Made by a program: the position numbers and the translations under genes
Shown here: positions 33,656 through 45,800 of the stretch, in pieces
Numbering within the stretch: position 1 is the first letter of the stretch
Layout: each line of letters opens with the position of its first letter
The notes under the pieces: model-generated
Told to the model about the DNA's origin: nothing
What the model saw: the letters and a program-made list of their open reading frames with translations, nothing else
The model's database searches: none
DNA from: Oenanthe sinensis
Taxonomy: Eukaryota > Streptophyta > Magnoliopsida > Apiales > Apiaceae
Direction of reading: 5' to 3'
Assembly (NCBI GenBank): GCA_028671895.1
Contig: CM053801.1
Coordinates: forward strand, 17,769,375 to 17,833,374
DNA: 64,000 nucleotides

Positions 33656-36600
33656 ATCAATAGTTCATACAGTATGAGAAAACTTCTTCTTATTCACGAG
33701 AACATAAAAGTGTTGTGGTATTCTGATCATTTAGCAACTGGAATTTATTTATGGTATGCATAAACAAATAAAACATACCTAACTTCCGCAACATCAATTT
33801 TAGTTTTTACCTATATATCATGTGGATCAACATTTATATCGCTGCTATAATTTTCATTTCTGTGTACATATAGGTCTCACCATGATAAAATAGTCATTGT
33901 TGACAATAAAATTTGCTTCATTGGAGGACTTGATTTGTGCTTTGGTCGATATGATACCCTTGAACATAAAGTGGGCGATCACCCTGTTACTACTTGGCCC
34001 GGAAAAGACTATTACAACCCAAGGTACATTCCCTAATTTTTTTTTTCTCATCGAACTTGAGATTATAGTAGTACGTATTAATCTCCTCATTTATGTAAGA
34101 CTGATAGAGTTAATCATTCCTACTATGAAATCATACAACATGTAATTAATGAAATACAGATGATAATGTGCTTTTATTTGCTTCCTTCTTATAATTTGGT
34201 CAAACAAACAAGTTATGTGATGGCCAGTGTTTAGAACTTCAACATTTATATATTAGTTATTCTTGTTTGGTCAGGGAATCTGAACCAAATAGTTGGGAAG
34301 ATGTCATGAAAGATGAATTAGACCGTGAAAAATATCATCGTATGCCATGGCACGATGTCCATTGTGCTCTTTGGGGACCACCATGTCGAGATGTTGCTAG
34401 ACTCTTTTTCAGCGATGGAACCATGCAAAGGTGGATTTAAACTACCTCTAGATTGTATACATGTCATTTTAATTTATAGCTTAGTTTTTAATTGATGCAG
34501 AATAACAAAGCTTCAGGTGAACAAGCAATACCACTACTTATGCCACAGCAACATATGGTTCTCCCGCATTACATGGGACAAAGCAGAGAAGTAGACATTG
34601 AAAGTCGAGGGAATGAAGTGAAGCATAAAGATATCAGAACAGATGAATCATTTTCTTTTCCCTCTGAGAGTATTCCATTGCTCTTACCCCAAGAAGCTGA
34701 TCAAGTAGATAGTGGAAGTGTAGATAGCAAACTGAATGGCTTCCAATGTACTGGCATTGATCACATTGATCGGGTTGAACCTTTGATTACTTATATGAAG
34801 AAGAGAGTCCTTGCAGACGAGATCAATTCAGAAGATCATACATGTAATATGATTATGGGAGACGGGGAATTTCCAACTTCTGATAACTGGTTGAATGTTC
34901 AAGAGCTAAGCTATCAGGTTGCTTCAGCCGATAAAACTGCACAAGTGGGTCCCAGGACCAAATGTCATTGTCAGGTTAGCTTTACATCTTGATTACAGGA
35001 TTTTGTCAAGTTGGTAGTGTTATAATGTATGGTTTTTTACAGCTACTAAGTGTAAATAATTCCCAACCTCCATATTATATAAATATTAGTGCCAAGTTTT
35101 GACACAAAATGAGGTAACAGTTGAGATTTACTGTTTTCAAGATACAAAATGTTTGTGGAATGGTTAACAGTCACAATTCAAGACTTTATATGCATGACAA
35201 GATGTGCCTAGATGTCTGTTTTGTAAATTATACTGACTACATATTGCTTTTACACTTCATTTTTCGTTTACATCAATGTTACGTTTTATATTTAGGTTAT
35301 TAGAAGTGTCAGTCAGTGGTCAGCTGGAACCAGCCAAACTGAAGACAGCATCCATAGAGCTTATTGTTCTCTCATTGAGAAAGCAGAACACTTTGTCTAC
35401 ATTGAGGTAACATAGCGACATAGAGTGAATTTTCTTCATGAGTGAGGTCGAAGTTTTCTTTGCAAGACAGAGGTCCTATAGACTCAAGGATATGGTTAGT
35501 AAAATCATACCGTGGATATTTCTTCTAATATATGAATTTAGTATCTTTAAGGTTCGGGGAGGTGTTTTTCAGTTTCTGGAACTAATAGGATCCAAAATTT
35601 ATAGATGAAAAAAATAACTTTCCTGGCTTCCTTTCCTTTTTGGCCAATTGCAAAGAACCTTACTGACCCATTGTTGGCATATTAAAAACAGACTCTTTCT
35701 GACATCTACAGAGTTGATTAGTAACATAAATCGACAGGTTTTATTAAGAAATTATGCAATATCGGGAGCCATTGATCTAGAACTAAAAGCTGATGCAAAT
35801 AGGTAGAATTAAATTGGCATAAATTCATTTAAAGGACAGGTAGACATGTAATAAACTCTATCCGTCAATGGACCAGTCGAAAATATGTTAAATGACTACT
35901 CTATATCTGACTTGATGTCTTTAAATCATATATATATATATATATATATCAAACCAAGAAGTGAATACTAATATTTGTTGAAACTGTTGCACATTAGTTT
36001 TTATGAGCTGTTTACTTGCAGAATCAGTTTTTCATATCAGGCCTTTCAGGCGATGAGGTCATTCAAAATCGTGTCTTGGAAGCTATATACAGACGTATTA
36101 TTCAAGCAGACAGAGAAGAAAAGGTTTTCAGAGTTATTATTGTCATGCCACTCCTGCCCGGCTTCCAGGTTTTGTTCTTTTTTCAATAGCATGGCTTTGG
36201 ATTTAATTATTTCCTTTTTCTTCTATCAAAATGATATCGATCTGTACAAACAGGGGGGTCTGGATGATGGTGGTGCGGCAACTGTGAGAGCTCTGACGCA
36301 CTGGCAGTATCGAACCATATCAAGAGGGAAAGACTCATTATTGTACAAGCTTAATACATTATTGGGTTCTAAAACAGATGACTACATATCTTTCTATGGT
36401 CTCAGAACGCACGGCAAACTTTGTGATAGTGGCTCTGTGGTCACAAGTCAGGTAGTCTGACTCATTAACACGCATTTAACACACACACACACACTCACGT
36501 GAATATGTACATACGTATAAGGGTTTTGGAGTTTCATTCTCTATTTCTAGTTTTCGAACTTACTAATTCCAATATGCTTATGTTTCATTTTCATCTTATT

Positions 36601-38536
36601 ACTCTGATTGCTTATTTATTGATTGTACAATTACTTAGCAACTAGAATAGATCAGTCTATAAGATCAGTGATACTAGTAGCTTAGGACTCCCTTCCCCCC
36701 TTTTTGGAATGAATTGGACACATTATAAAAGCAAAAAAAAACTGAGAAGAAAAGGATTTTGTCAATATGATTTTAGTTTTTGTTGTCAATATCATGCAGG
36801 TGTATGTACATAGTAAATTGATGATCATAGATGATCCTGCTGCATTGATTGGTTCATCTAATATAAATGATAGGAGTTATCTTGGATCAAGAGACTCTGA
36901 GGTAAAGCTTAATCTATATATATGCTGACAAAGTGAAGGTAATAGAACTTGTTCAAAAATTTCATCCCCATAATTGAAATATTTCTTTAATTATAATCCA
37001 TAATTGTTGTCAATTCCCATTTTTGTTACTGTCGATGAAACTTAAGTAAAGTAATTATAGGTGTACAATCCTTGGACGATTTAAAATATTTCTTCCAATT
37101 CTCTGAAGTACAATTTACTTAACAATAATATCTTTTCTGTACATATTTGTTGACGTATCTTTTTTTTGGGGGGGGGGAAGAAGAAATATTAATTTTGACA
37201 CTGAAGTTGTTGCTTTAGATTGGCGTCCTCATCGAAGATGAAGACTGGGTAGATACATCTATGAATGGAGAGCCTTGGAGGGCTGGAAAGTTTGCATATA
37301 GTCTTCGAATTTCCCTGTGGTTGGAACACCTCTGAATCCTAGTGAGGTCAGTAATATTGAACTTATATATAATCAGTTCTCATCTCTAAAAGTATAACGT
37401 TTTCCTTACAATTTTGATATAACAGTTCACCTCCATCATCTATATTTACATAGCCGTGTTACTGACTACATCCTACTCTTATAAATTTCTGTTCAATAAT
37501 AATGCATTATCCTATACAAATCTCAGATTAATCTAATCCGAGACCCTGTAGATGACACTACATACAGAGATTTGTGGTCAGCAACTGCAAAGGTGAGAAT
37601 TATATTGGACTTTTGACTATTCATTTGGGCTTCTTGTTTGCGTTTAATGTGTTTATATAAAAGATTTCTGAGAAATAAGGCATAAATTAGATGCGAAGCA
37701 AATGGAACTTCCATTGATGGTTCAATTGCAACGTATTATTCTTTCTGTTTACTTGTCAAGAGTGGCAGTGGCCTTATCTTAAGTGATCATTACCCTCAGC
37801 CAAATATATGTAAACAGTAAACACACACACACATACACAAGCCAAATATATGTAAACATACACACACACATACATATTAAAGTAAACTGGTTGTTGTAGA
37901 TTATTGTACTGTCGGCACAGTTCGAGTATACATCCGAAATTCTGGACATTGTCACCTTGTTCTTTAGAGTTTAGCAATCGTCTCGCATTGGGGCTCTTTT
38001 ATCTGGCTTTGTTAGCAATAATATGTTATTCCGATACTTTTATGTTTTAATCTTGTTAGGAGTACTTTTTCCCTGCCACGATTTATTTCTTTTACTCATA
38101 TTTAGTCTGTTATCATATCTAACGGAATACTTTGCATCTTGCAGAAAAATACAAAGATGTTTTCTCTTGCATTCCAAACGACAGTATACATTCCAGGTAC
38201 CGGTGTGCTATCACAGTCCTAACTCTTGTAATGTTTATCAATTTTTCATCGCTAGAAATATGTTAACTCACATTTATGAAATGTAGATCTGCACTAAGAC
38301 AAAGTGTGAGTCATTGGAAAGACAAATTTGGCCTAACGACAATTGATCTTGGGGTAGCTCCTGAGACACTGGATGTCACAGAAAACGAAGAAACCAACGT
38401 AATTTATACCATGGAAAAATTGAAGTCAACTAAAGGATTTCTTGTATCTTTCCCGTTAGAGTTCATGTGCCAAGAAGATTTGAGGCCAGTGTTCATGGAA
38501 AGTGAGTTTTATGCTTTCCCTCAGGTTTTCTACTAA

Positions 38537-41400
38537 ATATAGCAGTATGTTGAAGTTCTTTATTCCATCCGACAAATGTATATACCACTTATACTAGGAA
38601 AAAAACCAAGAGAGTGTGGAGTTAGGTTTGAGTAAATTAGGACAGCATATATGCTTCATCATTTGTTAAACGTCATACCTCGTGGGTTTTGGTTAAAAAT
38701 ACTCATTTTTTTAAAACTTCATTGTGAAAATAACAATTTTGAAAGTGAGCGGTGATTTATAAGGATACCCAAGGGTATCTCATTTTATATAAGATACGCA
38801 TTTAAGAGTTGGGTATCTCAACTTTTTTTATTTTTTTGGATACTTATTTGTCAGTGGAGTATCTTATACAAAATGTGACCACTTGAGTATCTTATCGGTT
38901 AAGAACAACCATAGATCTAAAAATTGTTATTTTTGTTATTTTAAACTCAAAAATGGGTATTTTTATCATTTTTTCCTACCTAGTTGACTATATTTGCACA
39001 ACAGCATGTCTGGGAAGGTCCCCATGTCTGCTAAATTTCACCAAGAGGCTAAATTCAGGTGTTGGAAGTATCACCACGTTGTGCTTGATGGTGTGATATG
39101 CTTACATGTATATAGTGATTAGGCATGAGGTTTAATTTATCAAAGAGCCTCGCTATATATACCGTCAGCTGAACTGGCAAAGCTGTGTTATCCGAGTAAT
39201 AAAGTGTACAGCAGTAGGCAAAGCAGAAGAACCCCGAACCCGCATAAATAATGCCATCGATGCCACTGCTATTTGTAACTCATTAGCATTATCATTTTAC
39301 TGGAAACTTGGTTGTTCAAACATAACTCAATAATATTAATTCATTCTTTTGTATTGCTAATCTGGTCTCTGTTGATTAAAATAATTAGTTCATTTGACAT
39401 GTGACAATATATTTTGTCATTTACATACACGAACAATATCTAAAATTCCAACTTCAACTCTCTAGTCAAGGTTTTCCTGTTCACACCCAAGTCATCAATA
39501 TGAAACTATAAAACAAAAAAAAAAAATGGATGAAACTATAATAATTGTACAACAGAGAAAAGTGAATATTCTATTTAAAAATAAATATCGCTGACCGTTG
39601 ACTCATGCGCGTGGTTAAATTCTGAATATTCTATAGCTATTCTATTTAAAAGTGAATATTCTATTTACGTACTAAAATAATATAGTTATTACCATTTCCG
39701 TAATACACTTATCCTTGTGATTTTTAATATGTATTTTAAAATCCATTATAAAGATATATTTTTTCTATTTTTAAAACTTATATTTAAACATTTTCTTTTT
39801 TAATAAAAATTTTGTATATTAAAATATGTGTAAAAAGTTAAAGGACAAATATTTTAGAATGAAGGTAGTATATTAGAATTTTATAACTCGTATATTGTAA
39901 TTACATTTATTATTAATATTTTAATTATTTATTCTATCAAAATTTTCACTTCCATGCTTATATGTTACTTATAATAATATGTATATTTGATTTTATATTT
40001 GAAATCAAATAAAACATTATTCTTATTTAAAATTATTAAGTATAAAATTATATTAGACGGTTGTATTTTACTATTAATATTATATTATAAATATAGCGTC
40101 TCTTATAATATTAAATTAAATATATCATTAGAATTTTTTAAGATTTGATAAAGAAAATCAAATTCAAATGCTTATTATGTTCAAGCGCGATTTTAGTAAT
40201 AGACTTGTAAGCATGTTCTCCTGAGCCCTGACTCCTATTATCGGAACTGCATATTTAGTTTAATCAAGTATATACCAAAACTCTGTCAAAAAAAATTATA
40301 GTATATACCAAAACGATCAGCCCCGTCCCAGTCCCAGTCCCGGTCCCAAACTCTATTTTCAAAATTTTCTTCTATCTATTATATGATAATTATATTCGTA
40401 TATTAAAATCTTTTTCATCTATATTTTTTTTAAAAAGTTTCATTTTAAAATAGCAGATCTTTTTTTAATTTTCAGATCTAATTCATATCAATTCAAGTTT
40501 GTTTTCAAATATTTCATATATGAATTTTTTAAACGATTTTGATATCTTTTGTGTTCCTCTATGAGACAGTGTCAATTTTATGACGTTTTGATCATATATG
40601 ATGGTTATTATATATCGTTGACGATCTTGTGTTATATTGGATGAATTTTGTTCATATATTGGGAGTTATACATATATATGTATTATGTTTTATATTAGAC
40701 ATATTTTAAACACTTATTATTTTATTTTTTCTGTAATTTCAGATGTGTTTTTCAGCGTTTCTGGATTGAATCGGACGACAGACGTATTTGTTGATGGGAG
40801 TGGGACGGATATTCTTTTCTCAGTCATTAAGACCTTATTATCTAAATTTTCGAGAACATTTTCATGTCCTTTAATTAGATGATAAGTTTTTGAATGAAAG
40901 AAACTCATTTATGGATATTATATTTCGATAAAATTTATTTACGAGTACGTATATGCAGTAAAAAAAAGTATATACCAAAACTAAATATATTGAATCACTC
41001 ACGGATTTCTTTTCAATAACCCAAAGCGGGACATAAATAAGAAGTTTGAAAAAAGTGAGTTAGTTGGCATAATAAAATAATTGTTGATCGAGATTCGAAC
41101 TCGTTTTGATTGAATATTTTTAGATTTATAAAATAATCAGAATATAATTTTAAATTTGATGTTAAAATTTTATCAACTTGACTAATAAGTTTAAAATATG
41201 ATAAAAACAAGTGGGAGAAAGAGAGTAATAAAAAAAAAGGTCTAATCTGCTAACATATAGAAAAGGTAAGAAACTGGAATCAACACGCGCTATAGCGGGA
41301 CGGGGTTGTTTGAAACGAGTAACTAGTAACTACCAAGTTTGAATATTTGAAAGTTGAAAAATAGGGCTAGTCATTCAACACATTATTGTTTTTGGTAAAT
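38537..41400. other. Intergenic region including duplicated upstream block of the third small gene
   Basis: It starts with the 3' flank of the PLD pseudogene. The block at 39585-39625 (GCTGACCGTTGACTCATGCG...GTGGTTAAATTCTG) matches 14338-14378, and 41255-41400 matches 15050-15170. The rest is AT-rich, with a short CCCAGTCCCAGTCCCGGTCCC repeat near 40325. I see no other gene. Confidence 0.55.
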
Positions 41401-41418
41401 TAAGTTGGTGGGGAATTC

Positions 41419-41428
41419 CTATATATAG
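41419..41428 (+). promoter_or_regulatory. TATA box of small-protein gene copy 3
   Basis: CTATATATAG follows GTTTTTGGTAAATTAAGTTGGTGGGG, the same layout as at 15170 and 17768. Confidence 0.65.
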
Positions 41429-41496
41429 AGTATAGTAAGTTAGTAGTAATACATACACAAGTAGATAACTTAAAATAACGTACAAAAAAAAGAAGA

Positions 41497-41700
41497 ATGG
41501 AGGGGAGTTCATCAACAAGAAGAGCAACAGTAGGACTAAGGGTACATTGGTATAATTGGGTTAATGATCAACTGCTCTCTCATTTAACCACCACCACCAC
41601 CAGCAGCAGCAGCAGCATTGAGGTGGTTTCGAGAGCTGCTCCGGAACCACGCGATGTAACCAAAGGATCTGGTCCTAAAACCAACAATGCTTCTACATAA
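41497..41700 (+). CDS. Small protein, 67 aa; candidate PROPEP-like precursor, copy 3
   Basis: It aligns along its length with the 15262 copy: MEGSSSTRRATVGL, the motif WYNWVNDQLLSHL, a longer Thr/Ser linker, and VVSRAAPEPRDVTKG...KTNNAST. The 25 C-terminal codons differ at only three bases (one Asp/Glu, one Pro/Ser, one silent), whereas the N-terminal half differs more. This pattern suggests selection on the C-terminal segment. It has no signal peptide or membrane segment. Leader and promoter are also conserved. The function is unknown; the peptide-precursor reading rests on layout, not on a database match. Confidence 0.65.
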   Translation: MEGSSSTRRATVGLRVHWYNWVNDQLLSHLTTTTTSSSSSIEVVSRAAPEPRDVTKGSGPKTNNAST

Positions 41701-42817
41701 CTAACTTTGTGTACCCTGAGGTTATGTTGAGTCACTCAGGCTTACATACAAGTATTAGCAATAGCCTCGCCCTAGTTTCATATCATATTATGCATATGCA
41801 TATGTGTTTTTTTGTTAGATCATACTTGTACCGTTGTATATTAATTTCTTTGTTAAAGATTACATATATTGGATTGCCTTTGGAAGCACTAAAATTACAG
41901 ATAAATTACCGACAATTTCTTATTACTTATATATATATATATGTTGGATTGGTTAAGCTCTTCTGCTTAGCTAGCTAATTTTTCTTGCTTCTTGATTTTA
42001 TTTTTTATCCGCCAGTTGTTATTATACCCCTTTAATTAAAAGTCTTCTTTGTCTTGAAAAATGAAAATCCACATCCTTATCTATTAAAGAGATTCATAAA
42101 GAGATTTTCAATAGGATATTCTCGGTAGTATCGTTTCTTTGATAATACTTTATTTTTATCGAATTGTACTGTGCCAATAATTATACTTTAAAAATGCATA
42201 ATTGTCCGGTAATTTTTTGTATATTTTCTCCAATAATTTCATAATTATCATAGAAATGGTAAAAACACAGACGCAAGACACAACCTTATCATCTTTTCTT
42301 TTTCCTTTCTAATTCAATCATCTTCTTTATTACTCATTACATCCCATTTTACCCTGTCATTTTGAAACAAACACCAGGTATGAGTTTTATCCATTCTAAA
42401 CTCATACCTTATTTCAGAAACCCCCTAACTAAACGACCCCTTACATTTTCCCGTTTATCACTTGCCTCATTCATTCCCTCCCACTTAACAAAACAAAAGT
42501 TTTTAATGACATATACAGAAGATTTTATATTTCATTTTCAACGAGTGTTAGCATAATAATGCCTTTCAGCATTCCTTACAAAAATTCCTATCGAGTCCAC
42601 CAATTCCCCCACCTCCTGCAAATTTTCAATTTCTGAATCCATTCCTAATGACCAAACCCTAATATAATTCTATCTCTGTCCCCGAACCCTGATAAATAAT
42701 ACCTATGATCATAAATATATTATATTTGTCTCCTTGCTTTTGAACCACCATCGCCTATACATTCTACTGGACATACCTAGTAACCAGCCAAGAGCCTCCT
42801 TAGCTGGGAGAAAAACA
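41701..42817. other. Convergent intergenic region
   Basis: It lies between the third small gene and the 3' end of the ligase gene. The sequence just after 41700 (GGCTTACATACAAGTATTAG) matches the 3' flank of copy 1. 42255-42450 holds a loosely MITE-like stretch with ATGAGTTT / AAACTCAT and GAAACAAAC motifs. No gene is seen. Confidence 0.5.
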
Positions 42818-45800
42818 CTATACTTCAGCTGCCTTCATGTCATTCCGAACAATTTTGATGACTGTTGCATTGCAAAAGAAACATCTCTGGCAATTTAGAA
42901 GATGCCTAGATATGCAGCCAAAACAAGAATTATGGGAACACGGTACAAATTTGGTGTCAGCATCACAGGCATAACATATGCAACATGTGCCATCATCTCC
43001 CTCTATTTCTCCCTCGTAACTTTTCCTCTCAGATTCATGAGCTTCAGTTCGACAAATGAGTAGGCTTGAGATTTTCTCTAGTTTCTTGAGTTTTGCAAGT
43101 TGAACATCCCCCATAAAGGACGCAGCCTGAAATGTTAACAAGTGGATCACTAAAAGATTAGTGCAAATACATCATCAGAGGTTAATGTGGAAAAAGAAAA
43201 CTGCTGTGTTGCAACCAAAACAATTAACCTATAACACAAACACTATTTCCCTGTTAAATAAAATCTAAAAATACCTAGCAACTCAACTTTTTCAGTGCTT
43301 CACATAAACCCAACAGTTCAATAATTAATTTTTCTGTATAACTTGGGATAATAGAAGTCAACAATACACTTTAAAACACCAAATTCCGTGTATTAAGTCA
43401 ACAATGCATCATACGTAAAAATGCTGGAAAGTTTACATTTAAAAAAAAAGAGTACAGTTGACAACAACAAAAAACAGTACAGACTGCATTTCATTAATGT
43501 CATTACCCCAAGGTTTTCAAAACAAAAAGGTTTAAACATGAGAAAGCTACGACATAGGTATTTTACAACCATTTTGTTGCATCAGAAGGTAAGCCTGATG
43601 TATCGGTTTCTAACCTATTGACATCACTTACATATCACAAGAAAATCTACTAAAGCACATAATGGCTTTGCTCACATACACCCATATAGGTGCCCAGTAA
43701 CTTATTTGGAAAAGAACAGCTAATAAATAGTACAGCTCCGTTTGGTCTGGGAGAATGGAGTAGAATGAAAAATTATGAACAAAATTAGAGAAACCAAGAG
43801 AGAGGGGGGGGGGGAGAACTTATTTGGAAAAGACCATCTAATAACTACTCTAACGCTCCGTTTGGTCTGGGAGAGAAAGAAAATAAACGACTGGAATGGG
43901 AGTCCCATAAGAGGGATCACCACCAAATAGCATGTTGCTGGGACTGATCTTTCATTTATTCCAACCAAACACAACATAAATATTTGTTAACCACCAAGAT
44001 GAGAGAAGTTTAGGATAAATTGGCTAGTATATCATATAGGAATTGATGCGGAATGAAAAATTAAAATATTAGTTTGTATTTATGTTATGTTATTATTTAG
44101 GAATAGATTTCACTATAATTAATTATAAAAAAAAAATCTCAGTAATTAATTATAAAGTTTAATTATATTATATATATAGCTTATTATGAATATTCTAGAA
44201 TATGGCAGAGACTAAGAAAAGGATTTGTTTCCTTTATTATTGATATATCTTACTTGGTGGTTAAGTTTAGGGCTTTACTCCTATATAAGGAGTTGTAATA
44301 TTTTATTATTGGAAAACTTTGATTGATATTGAAATTGAGAATTGTTTCTCGTTAAAGGCTGCGATTCTAACATATTCCTCTGGTTGAGAAATCCTAGGGG
44401 TAGTGGTTCTTCTGCGATTGGATCACCTTAGGGTTTGTGGGCTTTCTGCGTTTAATTCACAATTATCTATCTTTTTACTTGTTTTTATTCTTGTCCTGCA
44501 TCAGGAATTCTTGAGATTCAAAGTTATGGTGCTTTGTTATCAAATTATATATGCATTTGATAATATCTGCCTAGAAGATCTATACATGTCAGGTAAATCA
44601 GCGAACAACAAGAAACAGCCAACACCAAGAGTACTTACCCAATCATATTCTATAAGATACTGAAAGCCACAAACAACTGTATCAGGGCAGTCCATACTTG
44701 CAAATATCCCAGCAATATCGTTCTCCTTTGTATTCATACTAGCATCAAACAAATTTAAGATAATACCAGCAAGAGGTGCTAATATCATGCCTCTGTTTAT
44801 CTTCTCTGGAGACTGGCCAGGTCTTCTAATTGTTCTGCATTGACAACATTCAATATGTAAGGAAAGATTTCAAAATCCTTGATAGAGTTGTGCATCTCTG
44901 ATACAAATCTATCTTTTCAAATATATATATATAAGCAACACTTAAAGATTTACATTATAAATTTGACTAATTTTTAATGAATTGTTGTTATCACTGACTC
45001 CTAATATTCTCCTAATAAAAAAATCTAAATTATAATATGAATTGCAAAGCATGAAAAAATATTAAAGTAAGATACACAAATACATATATAAAACCACCAG
45101 AGTCTAACACTATGTTATCAGCTGACAGGCTAGATGCTAGGTACTTGTTCCTATCCCTTAGGTCCACCATCCACTAAAACCATAATTATCTAGAAATTTG
45201 AACAGCCATAAAATAAATATAAAAAACAATCATCTCTGGGTTTTTAACTCCAAAATTGCTTATTCAAAACTATTGAAGATCCAGATTAGGTATATATACC
45301 CTATTCTGGTTCTCTTTAGTCTTCCCTCTCTTAGAAGACGTACGACAAACAGAAATTTTATTGGACACATAAAAGTGAAATATGATAATAAAAACATACA
45401 ATTCAATAAATTCAGGATCAGCCACTGCCATCAAGTGATTCAAAATAAAGACAATCAACTCAACCAATCTACGCAGGTTCATATCCGAGCCTGACAGAAA
45501 TGCTTGCGGGATTTCGTGAGTGCAAAACTCCAGCACTCTTGCAAGATTGCATGAGAGATCAAATATGACGCTACATTTTCTCTGCTGCAAATCCATGATC
45601 TGCACAGAACAATTTGAAACAAGGTTGTAAACAGGAATAAAGGAAACAAAAAATAAATTTGGAAATAAAACTGAGATCAAACATGCACATTCAATAAAAA
45701 ATAAAAATAATACTCAATAATCATATACGTAATTACTAACTACTTACAATTAAGCAGACGGAAGTAAGCAAACGGAGAATGCTAATTATTAAGATAAATT

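Larger units (their letters stand above)
27874..38536 (+). pseudogene. Phospholipase D zeta (PX-PH PLD) pseudogene
   Basis: Recognisable exons: 27874-28059, 29815-29880 (remnant), 30713-30880, 31772-31945, 32183-32425, 32518-32634, 32835-33753 (split by a hAT element), 33874-34023, 34275-34430, 34501-34974, 35296-35406, 36022-36168, 36254-36451, 36800-36901, 37219-37346, 37527-37592, 38145-38196, 38287-38536. Both HKD motifs survive (HHDKIVIVD and HSKLMIIDD). PLD zeta enzymes hydrolyse phosphatidylcholine to phosphatidic acid and act in root phosphate responses. Lesions: TAA at 27994 (codon 41), PX-domain exons missing or decayed, the hAT insertion, a 1-nt loss near 34410, a frameshift with stop in 37219-37346 and another in 38145-38196. 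Splice sites are mostly intact, so inactivation is probably recent. Confidence 0.85.
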
